Source: Xiphydria camelus | Taxonomy: Eukaryota; Arthropoda; Insecta; Hymenoptera; Xiphydriidae | Assembly (NCBI GenBank): GCA_963678675.1 | Contig: OY783200.1 | Span: 14,282,455-14,346,454, forward strand | Direction of reading: 5' to 3' | Length of the DNA stretch: 64,000 nucleotides | In this document: positions 22,243 to 32,945 of the stretch, one piece after another | How the letters are laid out: the number at the start of each line of letters is the position of its first letter | Position numbering within the stretch: position 1 is the first letter of the stretch | Position numbers and translations under genes: made by a program | The notes under the pieces: generated by a model | Told to the model about the DNA's origin: nothing | The model's input: only the letters and a program-made list of their open reading frames with translations | Databases searched by the model: none

Positions 22243-23429
22243 ACACCTTTATAATTTTAAGGTACTCTTAGCGCTTATGAGCGTATTTTCAATGTGCCAC
22301 AGGCGGGCCCCTCATAAATCAGTAATTCTACGTAAAAAGTGAATATTGGTTAATGAAGACTAATACTTACATCAATCATACTCACATATCCGATAACAAA
22401 TAATTTCTCCAGTATGAAAGGCTATTTTTTAAATATTGACGCCATCAAAACTATGTCGCATACACATCACTGTCACCACGTGTCTGATGCAAAGATGTGC
22501 CAATTCTATTTAAAGTTATGTTTTATCGTCAAAGAACTATGTTTTGCTGTTTACGAACATCAATATTTTTGTTCAACAGTCGGTGACCTTATATTTTTAT
22601 GGACGCGAAAGATTCTATGTAGTTTTGTGAAGATATGGAAATGGTTTTATGTAATGCATATAATTTTCAAACACGTGGATGTCGGTATTAAAATGTGGAA
22701 AAGTGGATTCTTCCATAAGGTTACATGTTAAATTTTCAATTAAAAAAATCAAAATTCTTTCTTAAATGCCCGGTAACCGGATCTGAAACTTTTCAAAAAT
22801 AATATTACATTAATCTTACGATATTAATTTCCATTCTATAAAAAAATTAGGATTCTCTCTGAAATTTTTCATCTCGCGCTAGGAATACCTTAAAAATAAG
22901 TATGAATCGACCATCCGAGTTCCGTCGCTCGGGGTGCGACGGAACAATGACAAATAAACATAATATAACCTCAAGAAGTAAACACTACTAGAAGAGGGTT
23001 GTATATGTAGTGCATATTTAGACATTTTAAAAATATTCCATCACAATCATGATCACAACAGCAATTATTTTCGCCGGCGTTCAAGGCGGTCGTCGGCGTT
23101 CGAGGCCGATCACGGGCTTCCGAAAGGGCGTTCGCACGAACGTGTTTTGGCGGTCACGAACGTCGTTGGGAACGCCATTTGGCGTTCGCGATAGTGTACA
23201 GAATACCGATCGGCGTTCATCAGGCGGTCCTACGAACGCCACGAACGAACGACCGTACAGAATGTACCTACTGATCACAAACCGATGATCGGACACACCA
23301 TGGGCTAACCAATAGCTCAAGCGTTTTTAATCGGTCAACCGATGATACGCATTCATGTGAAAGCTACGTTTGAAACAATGGACCCTCCCGATCGTCAGCG
23401 CCGATCATCGGTCCCATGTGAAACGGCAC

Positions 23430-23929
23430 TTATTATACCGAGTGATTTTTCATTCGCATTCCCGTATCTCCCATCTCGCTCATCCTAAGAATACTTGGTA
23501 TATGTGTATTTGGCACTATATTCAGATATGAATACATTTAGGGGTCGTAAGGGGAAATACGGCATTCAATTTTTGTCGGAGTTATTATCGACACAATTTG
23601 AAGTGGATACATTTCCGAAAGTACTTTTGTAGACACAGGTGAAAAGGCGAAACGAGGCATGCGGTTTTAGTTGGACTTTTAAAAGTTGAGACAATTTTTA
23701 GTGTTTCAATTCTTCAAAGAGCCTCACGTAGTCTTTGGCGTATTTTTTTTACATTTTGAATGTATTACGGGAGACATCACTAGTTTTTAAAAAAATCGTT
23801 TACAGCTTATGGATTACCATTTTTATATCTTCTGATCAAGAAACTCGGTAGAGTTTCACGCCAATTCTATTTGCGCGACGTTCACAGCCGAGGTATATAC
23901 GTATATATACCACAAAAACAGATTCTCTG
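23430..23929. other. Gene-free AT-rich stretch
   Basis: No repeat shared with the rest of the window and no coding frame of note. A TATACGTATATATACCAC run at the end leads into the palindrome that follows. Confidence 0.4.
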
Positions 23930-24150
23930 TAAAAAAACGTGTGGCCGCCACACGCGGAAGAAGTGAAACTTCGATATCAATTTCTCTGAATTTGATTCCA
24001 GTGGTATTAGTTTCAATTGGCTCTATACAAATCTTTTACGATGCTTCTTCGTAGAGCCAATTGAAACTAATACCACCGGAATCAAATTCAGAGAAACTGA
24101 TATCGAAGTTCCACTTCTTCCGCGTGTGGCGGCCACACGTGTTGTGTTTT
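23930..24150. repeat. Palindromic element inserted in a transposon-gene relic
   Basis: ACGTGTGGCCGCCACACGCG at the left mirrors CGCGTGTGGCGGCCACACGT at the right, with about 95 bp paired on each side (GAAACTTCGATATCAATTTC, GTTTCAATTGGCTCTA). Before the left arm is CCACAAAAACAGATTCTCTG, the terminal word of family M. The short loop encloses a small region near CTTTTACGATGCTTC. Confidence 0.75.
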
Positions 24151-24462
24151 TTGTTGAATTCAATATGAATTGTTTTATGGTCACAAAATGTAGTGTAAGG
24201 AATATCATATTCACTTGATGTATTTTCACCGATATTGGATCCTCCAGGAACTTGAAAATCTGTTACATTCTCCAGGGTTTGGGACTGGTATTGATCTGCA
24301 TTAGCAGATATAAATAGCAATATTTGATTGTGTTAATTTAATTCTCTCTCTCCATTTTCGACTTCGTTCTGCATCAGTTTTAGGTAGTGTCTTCGTCATT
24401 GTTTTCTTTACACGGTGCCTGTCACGAAACTCTTTTGCCCGCTGTTTTCCTGTTTTTGCCAT
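24143..24462 (-). pseudogene. Basic N-terminal fragment of a transposon-type protein
   Basis: The minus-strand frame from 24462 reads MAKTGKQRAKEFRDRHRV, then KTDAERSRKWRERIKL, a highly basic leader of a kind seen at the start of many insect transposon proteins. In a shifted frame it continues as SQTLENVTDFQVPGGSN and YDIPYTTFCDHKTIHIEF until the palindrome at 23930-24150 cuts it. A frameshift or short intron lies near 24310. The family cannot be named from this piece, and no catalytic motif is present. Confidence 0.4.
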
Positions 24463-25628
24463 AATAAATGTAATATAACACACACGCGAAAGAATGTTCA
24501 GTGTTCATTGACGTTAACGAAATTTTACACGTTGCCTGTCACTGTACTCTTTTGACCGTTCTGTTGTTTTTTTTTGCAAAAATAATTATAAATTAATACA
24601 CACACATACACACGAAAGAATATACAGTAATGCATGGTGGTTACTCGAGAAAGGTCACGACTCCGATCGCAGACTACACGAGCTCCGTATAGCCGGCCAT
24701 TCGACGCGGTAAAATTAGGAAAACTGAAAATGTACAAATGAAATTCAAGCAACTCACAAGTACCTCTGCGCCCTCTAATCTGGTTTCTCATATCATCTTA
24801 CGGATACGCCCAAAAAAGGGTCCTAAACGCTAGATTTATGGTGAGATTAAACAGTCCTCTTAGTGTGGAGGTGCGACACTGCGTCGCCTCATAATACGAA
24901 TAATAGCTTTCATCGCCCGAAGAAAACCTCTCGAGCAACACAAGCCAGACCCCCTCTGCACAGTCTAAACAGCGATTGATTTTTGCGTCATTTTTCTTCA
25001 GTTTCAAGTTAATAACTATAACATGTGCGATCAAGAGTAGATCTCCTCGAGGTCGTAAATCCCGAAGGCACTACTGCGTGACACGAATAGTGACCGAAAA
25101 CGTAGTGGTGGATTTAAACCGTATCGGGGGGTTAGTTGAAATGATTTAACACTGCACTCACACAATATTACTGGTGATTATATTGGATTCAAAGAGATAC
25201 AGTAATTCCGTCATGTAGCCGTGGTTTACAATTAGATACACTGAGAGGTAGTTTTGAAGGAAATATGTGGGACTGCCAACCCATTCGTAACCCCCATTCA
25301 CCAAAACATACCGCCTGCCTCGCTGTTGCGACCGATGTACAGATGATATCTAGATTAGTGCGTTACTTAGGTTGCGATATTAGTGAGCCTCGCCGCGTGA
25401 GTGATAGTCGCACGGCGGCCTGGCGCTCCAGCCTCGCAAAATCGACACATGGCTTGCCTGGCAAAGGCGATAGTCTACGTACGGTAGAGAGCGGTGTATT
25501 GGGGCAGGGTCGAGAGCGCTGTATGAGTGAGGCACGGTCGGAAGCGCTGGAGTGTGTGGTTTTCGTTACGGTCTCTCGTGTCGGCGCACGCGATTTTAGT
25601 ACCATCAGCAAAGAAGTTTCACTTCAAA
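24463..25628. other. Gene-free stretch with a dispersed-repeat fragment
   Basis: Mostly unique DNA. From 25262 to 25400 there is a copy of a dispersed repeat with GGGACTGC..ACCCATTCG, AAAACATACCGCC and GATTAGTGCGTTACTTAGGT, also found at 57583-57710. An inverted-repeat-like CACATGGCTTGCCTGGCAAA lies near 25446. Open frames on both strands here reflect low stop density, not domains. Confidence 0.45.
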
Positions 25629-27400
25629 AAGGCGGCATGTTCTGTGACGTGGAGAGTCGCTCCATGTCACAAGAAGCGTATAGGCGGCCCGTTCGGGGCC
25701 AAGCGTGCGAATCGGCCACCGTAAGGGCATCGCGTTAGAGTGGACGTAGGGTCACGGCGTCGAACGAAAGAGGCGTCCGTGCGAGCACACGTCGGGTGCA
25801 CGAATCGTCGGCTAACGGCTGGTCGTCGATTCGCGTCGAAGAATCGAACGTCAATACGGATGGCCTCGAGGCGCCGACGTCATCGCTTCTTTTCGCGGGG
25901 ACAAAGTCCGTCGAGGAGTCGGAGCGAGGAGTAGGAGGTCGGGGAGATCAGTTTTGGCTTGGAAGTGAGTCGAGTGAGCTTCGTGAGTAGCGATAAGAGC
26001 GACCAACCAAGGATACCTAGAACGTGTTAATGGAAGATCGAGACGAGGAGCCAAGACGAACCTCCACCGAGTGAGAGAGCCGTAGCGAGACCGAGAGAGA
26101 GCGAGAGCCATCCCCTGAGGTCGAGACCGGTGCCGAGAGGGACCCCGGATCCGCAGCCCCGGAGCGGAAAAGCCGGGACCAGTCCCGCCAAGGACGACAG
26201 CTGCAGCCCCGGTACGCTCCCCCTTTCTTGCGCCCGACCTCCGATTCACCTCCGCGCCGTATCGCTCCGTTAGCGCCTCCGCGCGAGCGTTTCGCTTCGT
26301 AAGCGAATCGAGTGGTGTCCGTTGCGTCGTTCGGCACCACTCTGTCGATTTTCTGTGGCCAGCGACCACGAGCGCTGTTCGGGGACCACCGTTTAGTCCC
26401 CGGCCGAATAAACGATTTTCTGTTGTTTTTGAACGCAGTTGGCTTCTCTTTTTCGCGAGCCCATCCGCGAATCCGTCCTCCCGGGTCCCAGCCCGCGCAC
26501 CTCGAACCGCCCCTCTACCATTCGCTATAGAGGTAGCCGAGCCCGACGGAGATCGGATCGTTTTTGATCTCCCTGCTTCGATCCGCTTCCGATTTCCCGG
26601 AGATCGGTCGTCGTCGGGGAGCCCGTTCGCCTCCCCATCGTGGTGCATCCGTTGCACCTGGCGCCCATCGTTCGTTCGGTAGTCGTGCGTGCGGAATCTG
26701 GACCGTTTGATTGTGCGTAGCGGAGGGCACCGAGGGCCCTCCTCGAATGCTACGTAATAGTTCATTCAGTGCCAACAAAAATTGATACGTAAAATACTCT
26801 CCAAAAAAGATTTGAAATCAATTAAGATCGCCATGTTCAAGATTTATATATAAAAAGTAAAAGGCATTATTTGAAAGGAAAATTATTGTAAATCAAGTTA
26901 CTAAAAAATTCGACTAAAAAATTTATAAACAAATTTTCATGAAAAAGAACTTGCCGCGTTTAAGTTTTCATATTTTGTCCACTATACCGAATAATTGGCA
27001 GTGCTTGGACGGTGTTAGAGTGATTCATAAATTGCACTGCCGAAGTCAAATTCAGAGAAATTCAGAAGGCCCCCGCCTGGTCGGTTTCCCGTGTGACATT
27101 CGGTATACTGGTGGTATCATATAAGTGTATGAATTTATTTTTCATTTTGAAGGAAAAAACGCGGCAAGTTCTTTTTTATGAAAATTTGTTTATACATTTT
27201 TTAGTCGAATATTTTAGTAACTTGATTTACAATAATTTTCCTTTCAAATGATGCCTTTTAATTTTTATACATAAATCTTGAACATGGCGATCTTAATTGA
27301 TTTCAAATCTTTTTTGGAGAGTATTTTACGTACCAATTTTTGTTGGCACTGAATGAACATGCCGCCTTTTTTTTACAGAGAATCTGTTTTTGTGGGGGGA
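25629..27400. mobile_element. Family M TIR element, copy 2, split by LTR-like insertion
   Basis: AAGGCGGCATGTTC at 25629-25642 continues at 26764 with ATTCAGTGCCAACAAAAATT, and the right end at about 27366-27397 carries TTACAGAGAATCTGTTTTTG. Arms and centre match 10350-11080, with the centre (ACTATACCGAATAATTGGC) in the opposite orientation. Confidence 0.7.
25643..26759 (+). mobile_element. GC-rich solo-LTR-like insertion
   Basis: The insert starts TGTGACGTGGAGAGTCGC and ends GCTACGTAATA and is flanked by GTTC on both sides (25639-25642 and 26760-26763). The flanking family-M sequence reads GGCATGTTCATTCAG in the copy at 10350-11080, so GTTC is a 4-bp target duplication. The 1117 bp are much more GC- and CpG-rich than their surroundings and contain one AATAAA at about 26406 on the plus strand. 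This is what a solo LTR of a large-LTR retroelement would look like. The long open frames inside (for example 25851-26765 minus) follow from GC richness and show no domain. Confidence 0.65.
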
Positions 27401-27879
27401 TTTCACTACTTTTTGGAATTTATTCATGAGAAGAATTCATACATGTAGAAGAATAGCTTTTTATTACCACAAAATTAAAGTCTCACATGTTATACCGATA
27501 CGAGCTAATTAATTATAACCACGTTCCTTTTGATTTATTCTCGTGATATTTTGAAAGGGATTTATAGACTAGAGAGCCCTTATATTTTTCACTTTGCCTT
27601 AGTATTTTGGAGAAATAAAACATATACCGCTTTCGAAGTTACAGGCCATCGGATTTTTCTTATATTTTGGTCGTCTACAAAAATCCATGAAGACGTTTTA
27701 CCTTCAACTCTCTAAGTATACTCTTCCAATGACCATGACGAATTGTTTCATCACATGTAAAGATACCACTTATGACAGTATATATGTTGTCACATATATT
27801 AACTCGAGACGTTGGAATAGTTTTAAGAAATCCTTTTGCATGCACCGCTGAAATTTCGCCCTTATTCGTAAATAAATTT
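27401..27879. other. Gene-free stretch
   Basis: AT-rich, no significant repeat. A piece on the minus strand near 27730-27790 translates as GIFTCDETIRHGHWKS, faintly resembling a mariner transposase core. It adjoins the mariner relic to the right but is too short to call. Confidence 0.35.
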
Positions 27880-28870
27880 CAAGCACAGCATTGATATTTT
27901 GCTGCACCTGTATTCTTCTGGGACGTCCTAAAATAATTATAAAAATCCCATATAATTCAGCCCTAACAAGTACAATCTTATCGAGCTGTACCTTATCGAG
28001 GAGATCTTTCGACGTAATGATTCCGAAACGTTTTTATCGAGAAATATATATTTCTAATATACGGTAGTGTTCACGAATATTGTAAAATATCGCAGGAATG
28101 TTACAGAAAAGTTAGTTGCAAAAACGTGCATTATGAGGTGTAAATGATGATATTTTGTAATTTCCATCGTTACACCAGAGGTGAAGAAGAGATGAAATAG
28201 AAGTAAGGTACATGTACACTTCACGTTTGACAGGTCTGATAGTGAAGAAAAATCAAACTTATTGGTTGATCCATCCACTATCAACAATCAAAGTCGTGGC
28301 AGAAAAATAAGTGATACAATGTTATTGGATTACAATAATGGAATAACTACTTTATTATTATTTTTCTTTATCGATATATTTCCTCTTTTTTGTATTATAC
28401 TATCACAAGTTCCAATTTATATACCGACCTGTCAAACGTGAAGTGTACATGTACCTCACTTCCATTTCAAATCTTCTTCGCTTCTGGTGTAACGATGAAT
28501 ATTACAAAATATCATCATCTACACCCCACAAAGCACGTTTTTGCAAGTAACTTTTCTGTAACATTCCTGCGATATTTTGCAATATTCGTGAACACTACCG
28601 TATGTTAGAAACATATATTTCTCGATAAAAACGTTTCGGAATCATTACGTCGAAAAATCTCCTCGATAAGGTATAGCTCGATAAGATTGTACTTGTTCGG
28701 GCTGAATTATATGGGGTTTTTATAATTATTTCAGGAAGTCCCAGAAGAATACAGGTGCAGCAAAATATCGATGCTGTGCTAGAAAGAATAAGGAACAACC
28801 CTCGAACGAATATTCGGGCTATGGCAACAGAGGTTAGAATTAGCAAGTCTACGGTTCGGAGGATATTAAG
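27880..28870. repeat. Head-to-head inverted pair of mariner 5' ends
   Basis: The segment 27880-28260 is the reverse complement of about 28390-28800, with matching words AGATTGTACTTGTT, ACGTCGAAAGATCTCCTCGA and CATGTACCTCACTTC. Each half starts with the TIR seen at 16681 and 29640 and runs into the start of a mariner transposase. About 130 bp of unrelated DNA separates them. Confidence 0.75.
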
Positions 28871-29190
28871 GCCAAGCGAACGTTGAGACGCAGTTAAGTG
28901 AGGTGACGCAGGGCGACCGTTGCCTCTATACCTATATCTATTCTATATATAGATATAGAGGTAACGGTCGCCCTGCGTCCCCTCACTGAACTGCGTCCCA
29001 ACGTTCGCTTGGCCTAAAGGATGAAAATGTTCATCCATTTAAAGTGACGTACGTCCATGCACTCGAGACAACAGGTCCAGCTCGCCGAATGCAACTGGTT
29101 CTTGGAATTAGTGGATGATCCCTCGTTTGAAAGAAACCTCCTCGGGTTCGCATACGATCTGTAACAAATTGTAAATTACACAGTCATATG
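28725..29190 (+). pseudogene. Mariner-type transposase, N-terminal HTH region relic
   Basis: On the plus strand the reading is GSPRRIQVQQNIDAVLERI, then RNNPRTNIRAMATEVRIS and KSTVRRIL: a paired-type helix-turn-helix DNA-binding domain of the mariner group. The MITE at 28870-29014 then interrupts. Beyond it the frame resumes with KDENVHPFKVTYVHAL and decays at about 29110. A related tail segment is repeated at 29400-29490. No catalytic DDE region survives. Confidence 0.75.
28870..29014. mobile_element. 145-bp MITE with TAA duplication, in mariner transposase relic
   Basis: GGCCAAGCGAACGTTGAGAC is mirrored by a complementary CCCAACGTTCGCTTGGCC. The internal loop is a TATATCTATTCTATATATAG run. 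TAA flanks both sides (28867-28869 and 29015-29017). Removing the insert plus one TAA restores a continuous transposase reading, so the boundaries are exact. Three-base TWA duplications are typical of PIF/Harbinger. Confidence 0.85.
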
Positions 29191-29655
29191 CAACATTTCA
29201 CTATTTAAAATATACCGAACTTACTCAGCATAGAAATTAAGAACCTATATTAATCTGAGTTAATCAATTCTATTCTAATAATGACAGAATTATTAAAAAT
29301 GATATATTTCCTCTTTCGTATTATACTATTAATAAAAATAATATATTTCCTATTTCGTATTATACTACCAATTTATATACCGACCTGTCAAATGCAATGA
29401 ATGCAACTACTGCAACTGGTTCTTGTTGGAACAACAAGTGAATGATCCCTCGTTCGAAAGAAACCCCCTCGGGTTGGCGTACGATCTGTAACAAATTGTA
29501 AATTACATAATCATATGCAGCATTTCACTATTTAAAATATACCGAACTTACTCAGCGTAGAAATTAAGAAACTATATTAATCTGAGTTAATCAATTCTAT
29601 TCTAATAATGACACAATTATTAAAAATGATATATTTCCTCTTTCGTATTATACTA
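29170..29655 (+). repeat. Tandemly duplicated mariner terminal segment
   Basis: Two direct copies of a block containing GGCGTACGATCTGTAACAAA (or close), ATTTCACTATTTAAAATATA and CCGAACTTACTCAGC lie at about 29150-29330 and 29475-29655. The first is followed by a doubled TTTCGTATTATACTA motif. The second runs straight into the MITE of the 1.43-kb repeat. Confidence 0.65.
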
Positions 29656-31075
29656 TCACAAGTTCCAATTTATATACCGACCTGTCAAACGTGAAGTATA
29701 CATGTACCTCACTTCTATTTCATCTTTTCTTCGCCTCTGGTGTAACGATGGTTTGATTTACTTTAGCCTTTTCTCTTCATTCCTTGTAAAGTGTCGCGCA
29801 TTGGCAGATTGGTAGATAAGAGTGGGATAAGTTCGTATAAGTTTCTGTATTGAAAATGAATACGGTTCTGTACAGCTCGAATACATGTTATATTGTTTTT
29901 GTCTTAAACCATATAAAGCCGTATTTATTTTAATATGGAGACTTTTACGGCCTTATTCAGCACTTATCTGCCTAATCGATATCAATGATTCCTCATTGAC
30001 CGTCATTACACTGGAGACGAAGAAGAGATGAAATAAAAGTGAGGTACATGGACACTTCAGGTTTGACAGGTCGGTGTGTAAATTAGAACTTGTGATAGTA
30101 CGAAAGAGGAAATATATCGATAGAGAGAAATGATAAAGTAATTACTTGATTATTGTGATCCAATTCCATTGCATCTCCTATTCTGCCACGGCTTGTATTG
30201 ATGACTGAGAAGAAAAACCTTCGATTCGTCCCGTGCTCGCATGACGCTGAAAACAAAAAATAGAATGAACAGAGATATTTGTCCTTCCATCGGAAGTGAG
30301 GTTAAAGATGTCAGATGGCAATTAAACTTATCTGATGGCAATTCTTCTGAGACCGTCTCCTTTCCTGCTCTTGATGCACAGGCCACTAGAGAAAAATACC
30401 ACTGCATCCGTTCACTATCTCGATATGAAAAAAATGCAAACGATTATCAAGCTATCACATTCACCACTATTGAGATTCACTACTCCGAGTACACTGAATT
30501 TTTACATTTTATTAACAAGTGCGTCCGAGGATCGAAATAAACGCGAGGGAAATCGTTTCGCGAATGGAAATATTTTATTCACTTTGAAAACCATGACCAA
30601 ACATTCAAGGAATATATTCTCTCACACACTCTCACATACATTTGATGGCGTATGCGTGTACTCCCATCTGTGTAGACATTTCCGATCATGGCCGACTATC
30701 TCCGAAGATAGGCGGAATTAGAGTGACATTTTGACATATATATATATCGCCCGAGAAATCGGATTCTCGACTTTTAGGCGCAAGGGGTGTGGCTTCGCGT
30801 TGCTAAGGAAAAATCTCTGTTACTATATAACTTATAACATTTATTCTGGTCTCTATCAATAGAGAATAGTCGATTTATATGGCGTAACTAAGCATAGTTT
30901 TGGTTATAACCATATATTTATTGAGAAAATTCGATATAAAAATTGAGGGGTGCAGGGGGCAGACATTTTTCCTGTAAAGATACACGGGTGCCCGCGGCGA
31001 CAGCGCTGTCGGCGTCGTTCTGACGAACTACTTGAATGAACATGCCGCGAGACACTGCCGTGTCTCTTGATTGTA
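29640..31075 (+). repeat. 1.43-kb dispersed repeat, copy 2
   Basis: Near identical to 16681-18116 over its full length, including the mariner-type MITE at its start (29640-30116) and the 138-bp end block shared with 1-139. Differences are scattered substitutions and a few small indels, for example a 4-base insertion near 31010. Confidence 0.9.
30241..30540 (+). CDS. Uncharacterised 99-aa frame in 1.43-kb repeat, copy 2
   Basis: Same frame as 17286-17585, starting MTLKTKNRMNRDICPSIGSE with Val at residue 21 in place of Phe and the rest unchanged. No domain is recognised. Two open copies are suggestive, but the overall DNA identity is so high that the frame may simply not have had time to decay. 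Confidence 0.3.
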   Translation: MTLKTKNRMNRDICPSIGSEVKDVRWQLNLSDGNSSETVSFPALDAQATREKYHCIRSLSRYEKNANDYQAITFTTIEIHYSEYTEFLHFINKCVRGSK

Positions 31076-31489
31076 TGTATACAGTAAAGTTCGGTATGGC
31101 AATCCGATAAAAAATAGTGAATATCTTCACTCTGATAGATTATTATGAACTAGCATATGTGGCCCTCGCTCCGCTCGGGAAAGGTAGTGAGTTCCCACGA
31201 AATGTAAATTAAAGGGATAAACTTTCAACTCCAAAAATCATAAAGCTGAACTAACAATAAGTCATCATAATCTCAATACAACAGCGCTTACGTCGGTGAA
31301 AGAAAGCTCCCTTCTTTATTTGATTGCATATGCTATTAGAAATTGAATTCTTTTGAATTGAAACGGCAGTTCAGTGGATATATAAGGGGTATCCTCGGAA
31401 TAAATACTGTTCCTCCTTTAATCTCAAATAGTGCAAAGGCATCCCTGGCACATTCAACGAATTTAAAAATTCTGTGGGCCCGATAACAT

Positions 31490-31712
31490 TTTAGAACTTT
31501 CTAGAAAGTTCTGTAGCATTCTAGAATATTTCAGAACTTTCTAGAATATTCTGGAACATTCTAAAACTTTCTGGAATATTTCAGAACAATCTAGAATATT
31601 CCTGAACATTTTGGAACATTCTAGAATATTTTAGAATATTCTAGAACATTTTGGAACAGCCGGAAACATTCTGGAACAATCCGCGATATTTTTGAACATT
31701 TTATGACACTCT
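31490..31712. promoter_or_regulatory. Heat-shock-element-like array, 10-bp period
   Basis: About 220 bp consist of alternating GAA and TTC triplets spaced by two bases, for example TTCTAGAATATTCTGGAA near 31529, with repeated GGAACATTCTAGAATATT near 31616. This is the nTTCnnGAAn arrangement that heat shock factor trimers bind, repeated about 20 times with decay. Whether it acts as an enhancer is unknown; it may also be just a decamer satellite within the Helitron. Confidence 0.6.
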
Positions 31713-31745
31713 AAAGCACTTGAGATAGTCGCTGGAAGAAGTCCA

Positions 31746-32100
31746 TTGGTGGGCGGCACCCTTTTAACCCCTGTATCTTCTGAACCAACCCCTGCAGTTC
31801 CAAAACAAAAACTTCTTCATCGATGGGGGATGTAGGGCTACCATACCCTATAACCCTCATGGGGTTACGATTAGCGGTTCCAGAGTTTTATGAGAACGCA
31901 CAGACTAACCACACTTACAGTTCTTTGGTGGGCGGCACCGTTTTAACCCCTACATCTTCTGAACCAACCCTAGCAGTTCCAAAACAAAAACTTCTTCATC
32001 GATGGGGGATGTAGGGCTACCATACCCTATAACTCCCATGGGGCTACGATTAGCGGTTCCAGAGTTTTATAGGAACGTACAGACTAACTACACTTTCTTT
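31746..32100. repeat. 179-bp tandem duplication in Helitron
   Basis: Two units start with TTGGTGGGCGGCACC (31746 and 31925) and share CTTCTTCATCGATGGGGGAT, AGGGCTACCATACCCTATAA and ACGATTAGCGGTTCCAGAG. They are about 95% alike by eye. Subterminal tandem units are usual in insect Helitrons. Confidence 0.85.
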
Positions 32101-32115
32101 TATTATATATATTGA

Positions 32116-32800
32116 TTTACCTACGGCTCAATTGAAAAATAGCAGTTTTCGTACTCACTGTGAGGAATGTTTCATGATGGAAATAACCCAGGGATAGTGG
32201 ACCGTTAACGAGGCACCCCCGATGACGCACGGACGACCGTACCGATCTACCTGCTAACGATACTCAGGAAGGGCTGTGATTGGTTCGGGACTAGGGATGA
32301 GCTTGTGCATAAAAGACGGCTCGATTAGCTCAGCAGGGCATTAAGGTGCTAGTATACATGCGGCATTCGGCGAATGCCGAGCAAGTGCTCTGCCGATGTC
32401 AACGAGGCTTTATGGTTGAGCCCCGAACATTCGGCATTTGGCGAATACCGAGCGACAGCTCTGCTCGGCAACCGCCGAGTAGTGTGGACTCGGAAGGTCG
32501 GTTCTTATCTGCGGCATATAAATAAATGCAAACTTCTTCAATGTTCTTAAAATGCATGGGAGTTTCGGAGTTATTTGCAAAAGTCGAGAGAGCATCCTGA
32601 ACGAATACTTCGGATGCAGCGTTTACACATTGCTTCTTTAGTTATAGTTGAACGTTATTCCCATACGCATCGATGTAATATTACAAGTACATTTTTCAAT
32701 TTTTATAATAGCAATGTTCCATCGCACCTCAAGCGGACGTCTATATCGGTTCTTACCGTTCATTATTATCGCGATAATTAAATTTAGAGTTAATCCCGCC
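32116..32800. other. Gene-free stretch with GC-rich mini-palindromes
   Basis: The first 70 bases continue the host repeat that the Helitron interrupted. Two GCATTCGGCGAATGCCGAGC-like palindromes lie about 70 bp apart near 32361 and 32429. GATTAGCTCAGCAGGGC at about 32331 resembles a Pol III A box, but I see no matching B box or cloverleaf. Confidence 0.45.
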
Positions 32801-32945
32801 ATCAGTCGCAATGGCGAGACGAGCGGTATGTTTCGGTGAATCTAGGCTGTTATTGAGCTCGCAACCCCGTCAATCTTTCCTGAAAAGGTTAATTATCGGA
32901 CGTCGCAATTAACGAGTCGCGATGAGCTGCTTTCCGCAATATCCA
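32801..32945 (-). repeat. Dispersed repeat fragment (GGTGCGGG family)
   Basis: GCGGTATGTTTCGGTGAATC, GAGCTCGCAACCCCG and the GAGCTGCTTTCCGCAATA block match 57798-57915 closely and, inverted, parts of 25262-25400 and 35340-35390. It is a moderately diverged family without coding content. Confidence 0.6.

Larger units (their letters stand above)
20541..23429. mobile_element. 2.9-kb TIR element carrying nested insertions
   Basis: GTGCCGTTTCACGTGAGACA at the left mirrors ATGTGAAACGGCAC at the right. Subterminal blocks (GTAGGTACATTCTGTACGGT and CGTTCGTGGCG at 20800-20850, their complements near 23230-23275) extend the pairing. Nested inside are a small palindrome (21003-21098), a piggyBac-like MITE (21261-21715), an inverted pair (21175-21255 with 21965-22050) and a GC-rich palindrome (22081-22242). 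No transposase is recognisable. The 105-codon frame 22414-22731 shows no domain. Confidence 0.65.
31150..32115 (-). mobile_element. Non-autonomous Helitron
   Basis: Read on the minus strand it begins TCAATATATATAATAAAAG after an A and ends GCATATGCTAG before a T, exactly the A|TC...CTRR|T rule of Helitrons. The paralogous sequence at 20235-20360 is continuous through the same point (TATGAA|TTCACCTAC on the minus strand), giving an empty-site proof with no target duplication. It carries a heat-shock-element-like array (31490-31712) and two 179-bp tandem units (31746-32100). No Rep or helicase coding is present. Confidence 0.88.

Noticed and set aside
25851..26765. 304-codon minus-strand open frame
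   Set aside because: It lies in a GC-rich insertion where stop codons are rare. Overlapping frames are open on both strands, no domain is visible, and composition is Arg/Gly/Ser-rich as expected from translation of the GC-rich repeat.
32326..32420. tRNA-like A box (TAGCTCAGCAGG)
   Set aside because: GGTTGAGCCCC further on is a poor B box and the stems do not pair.
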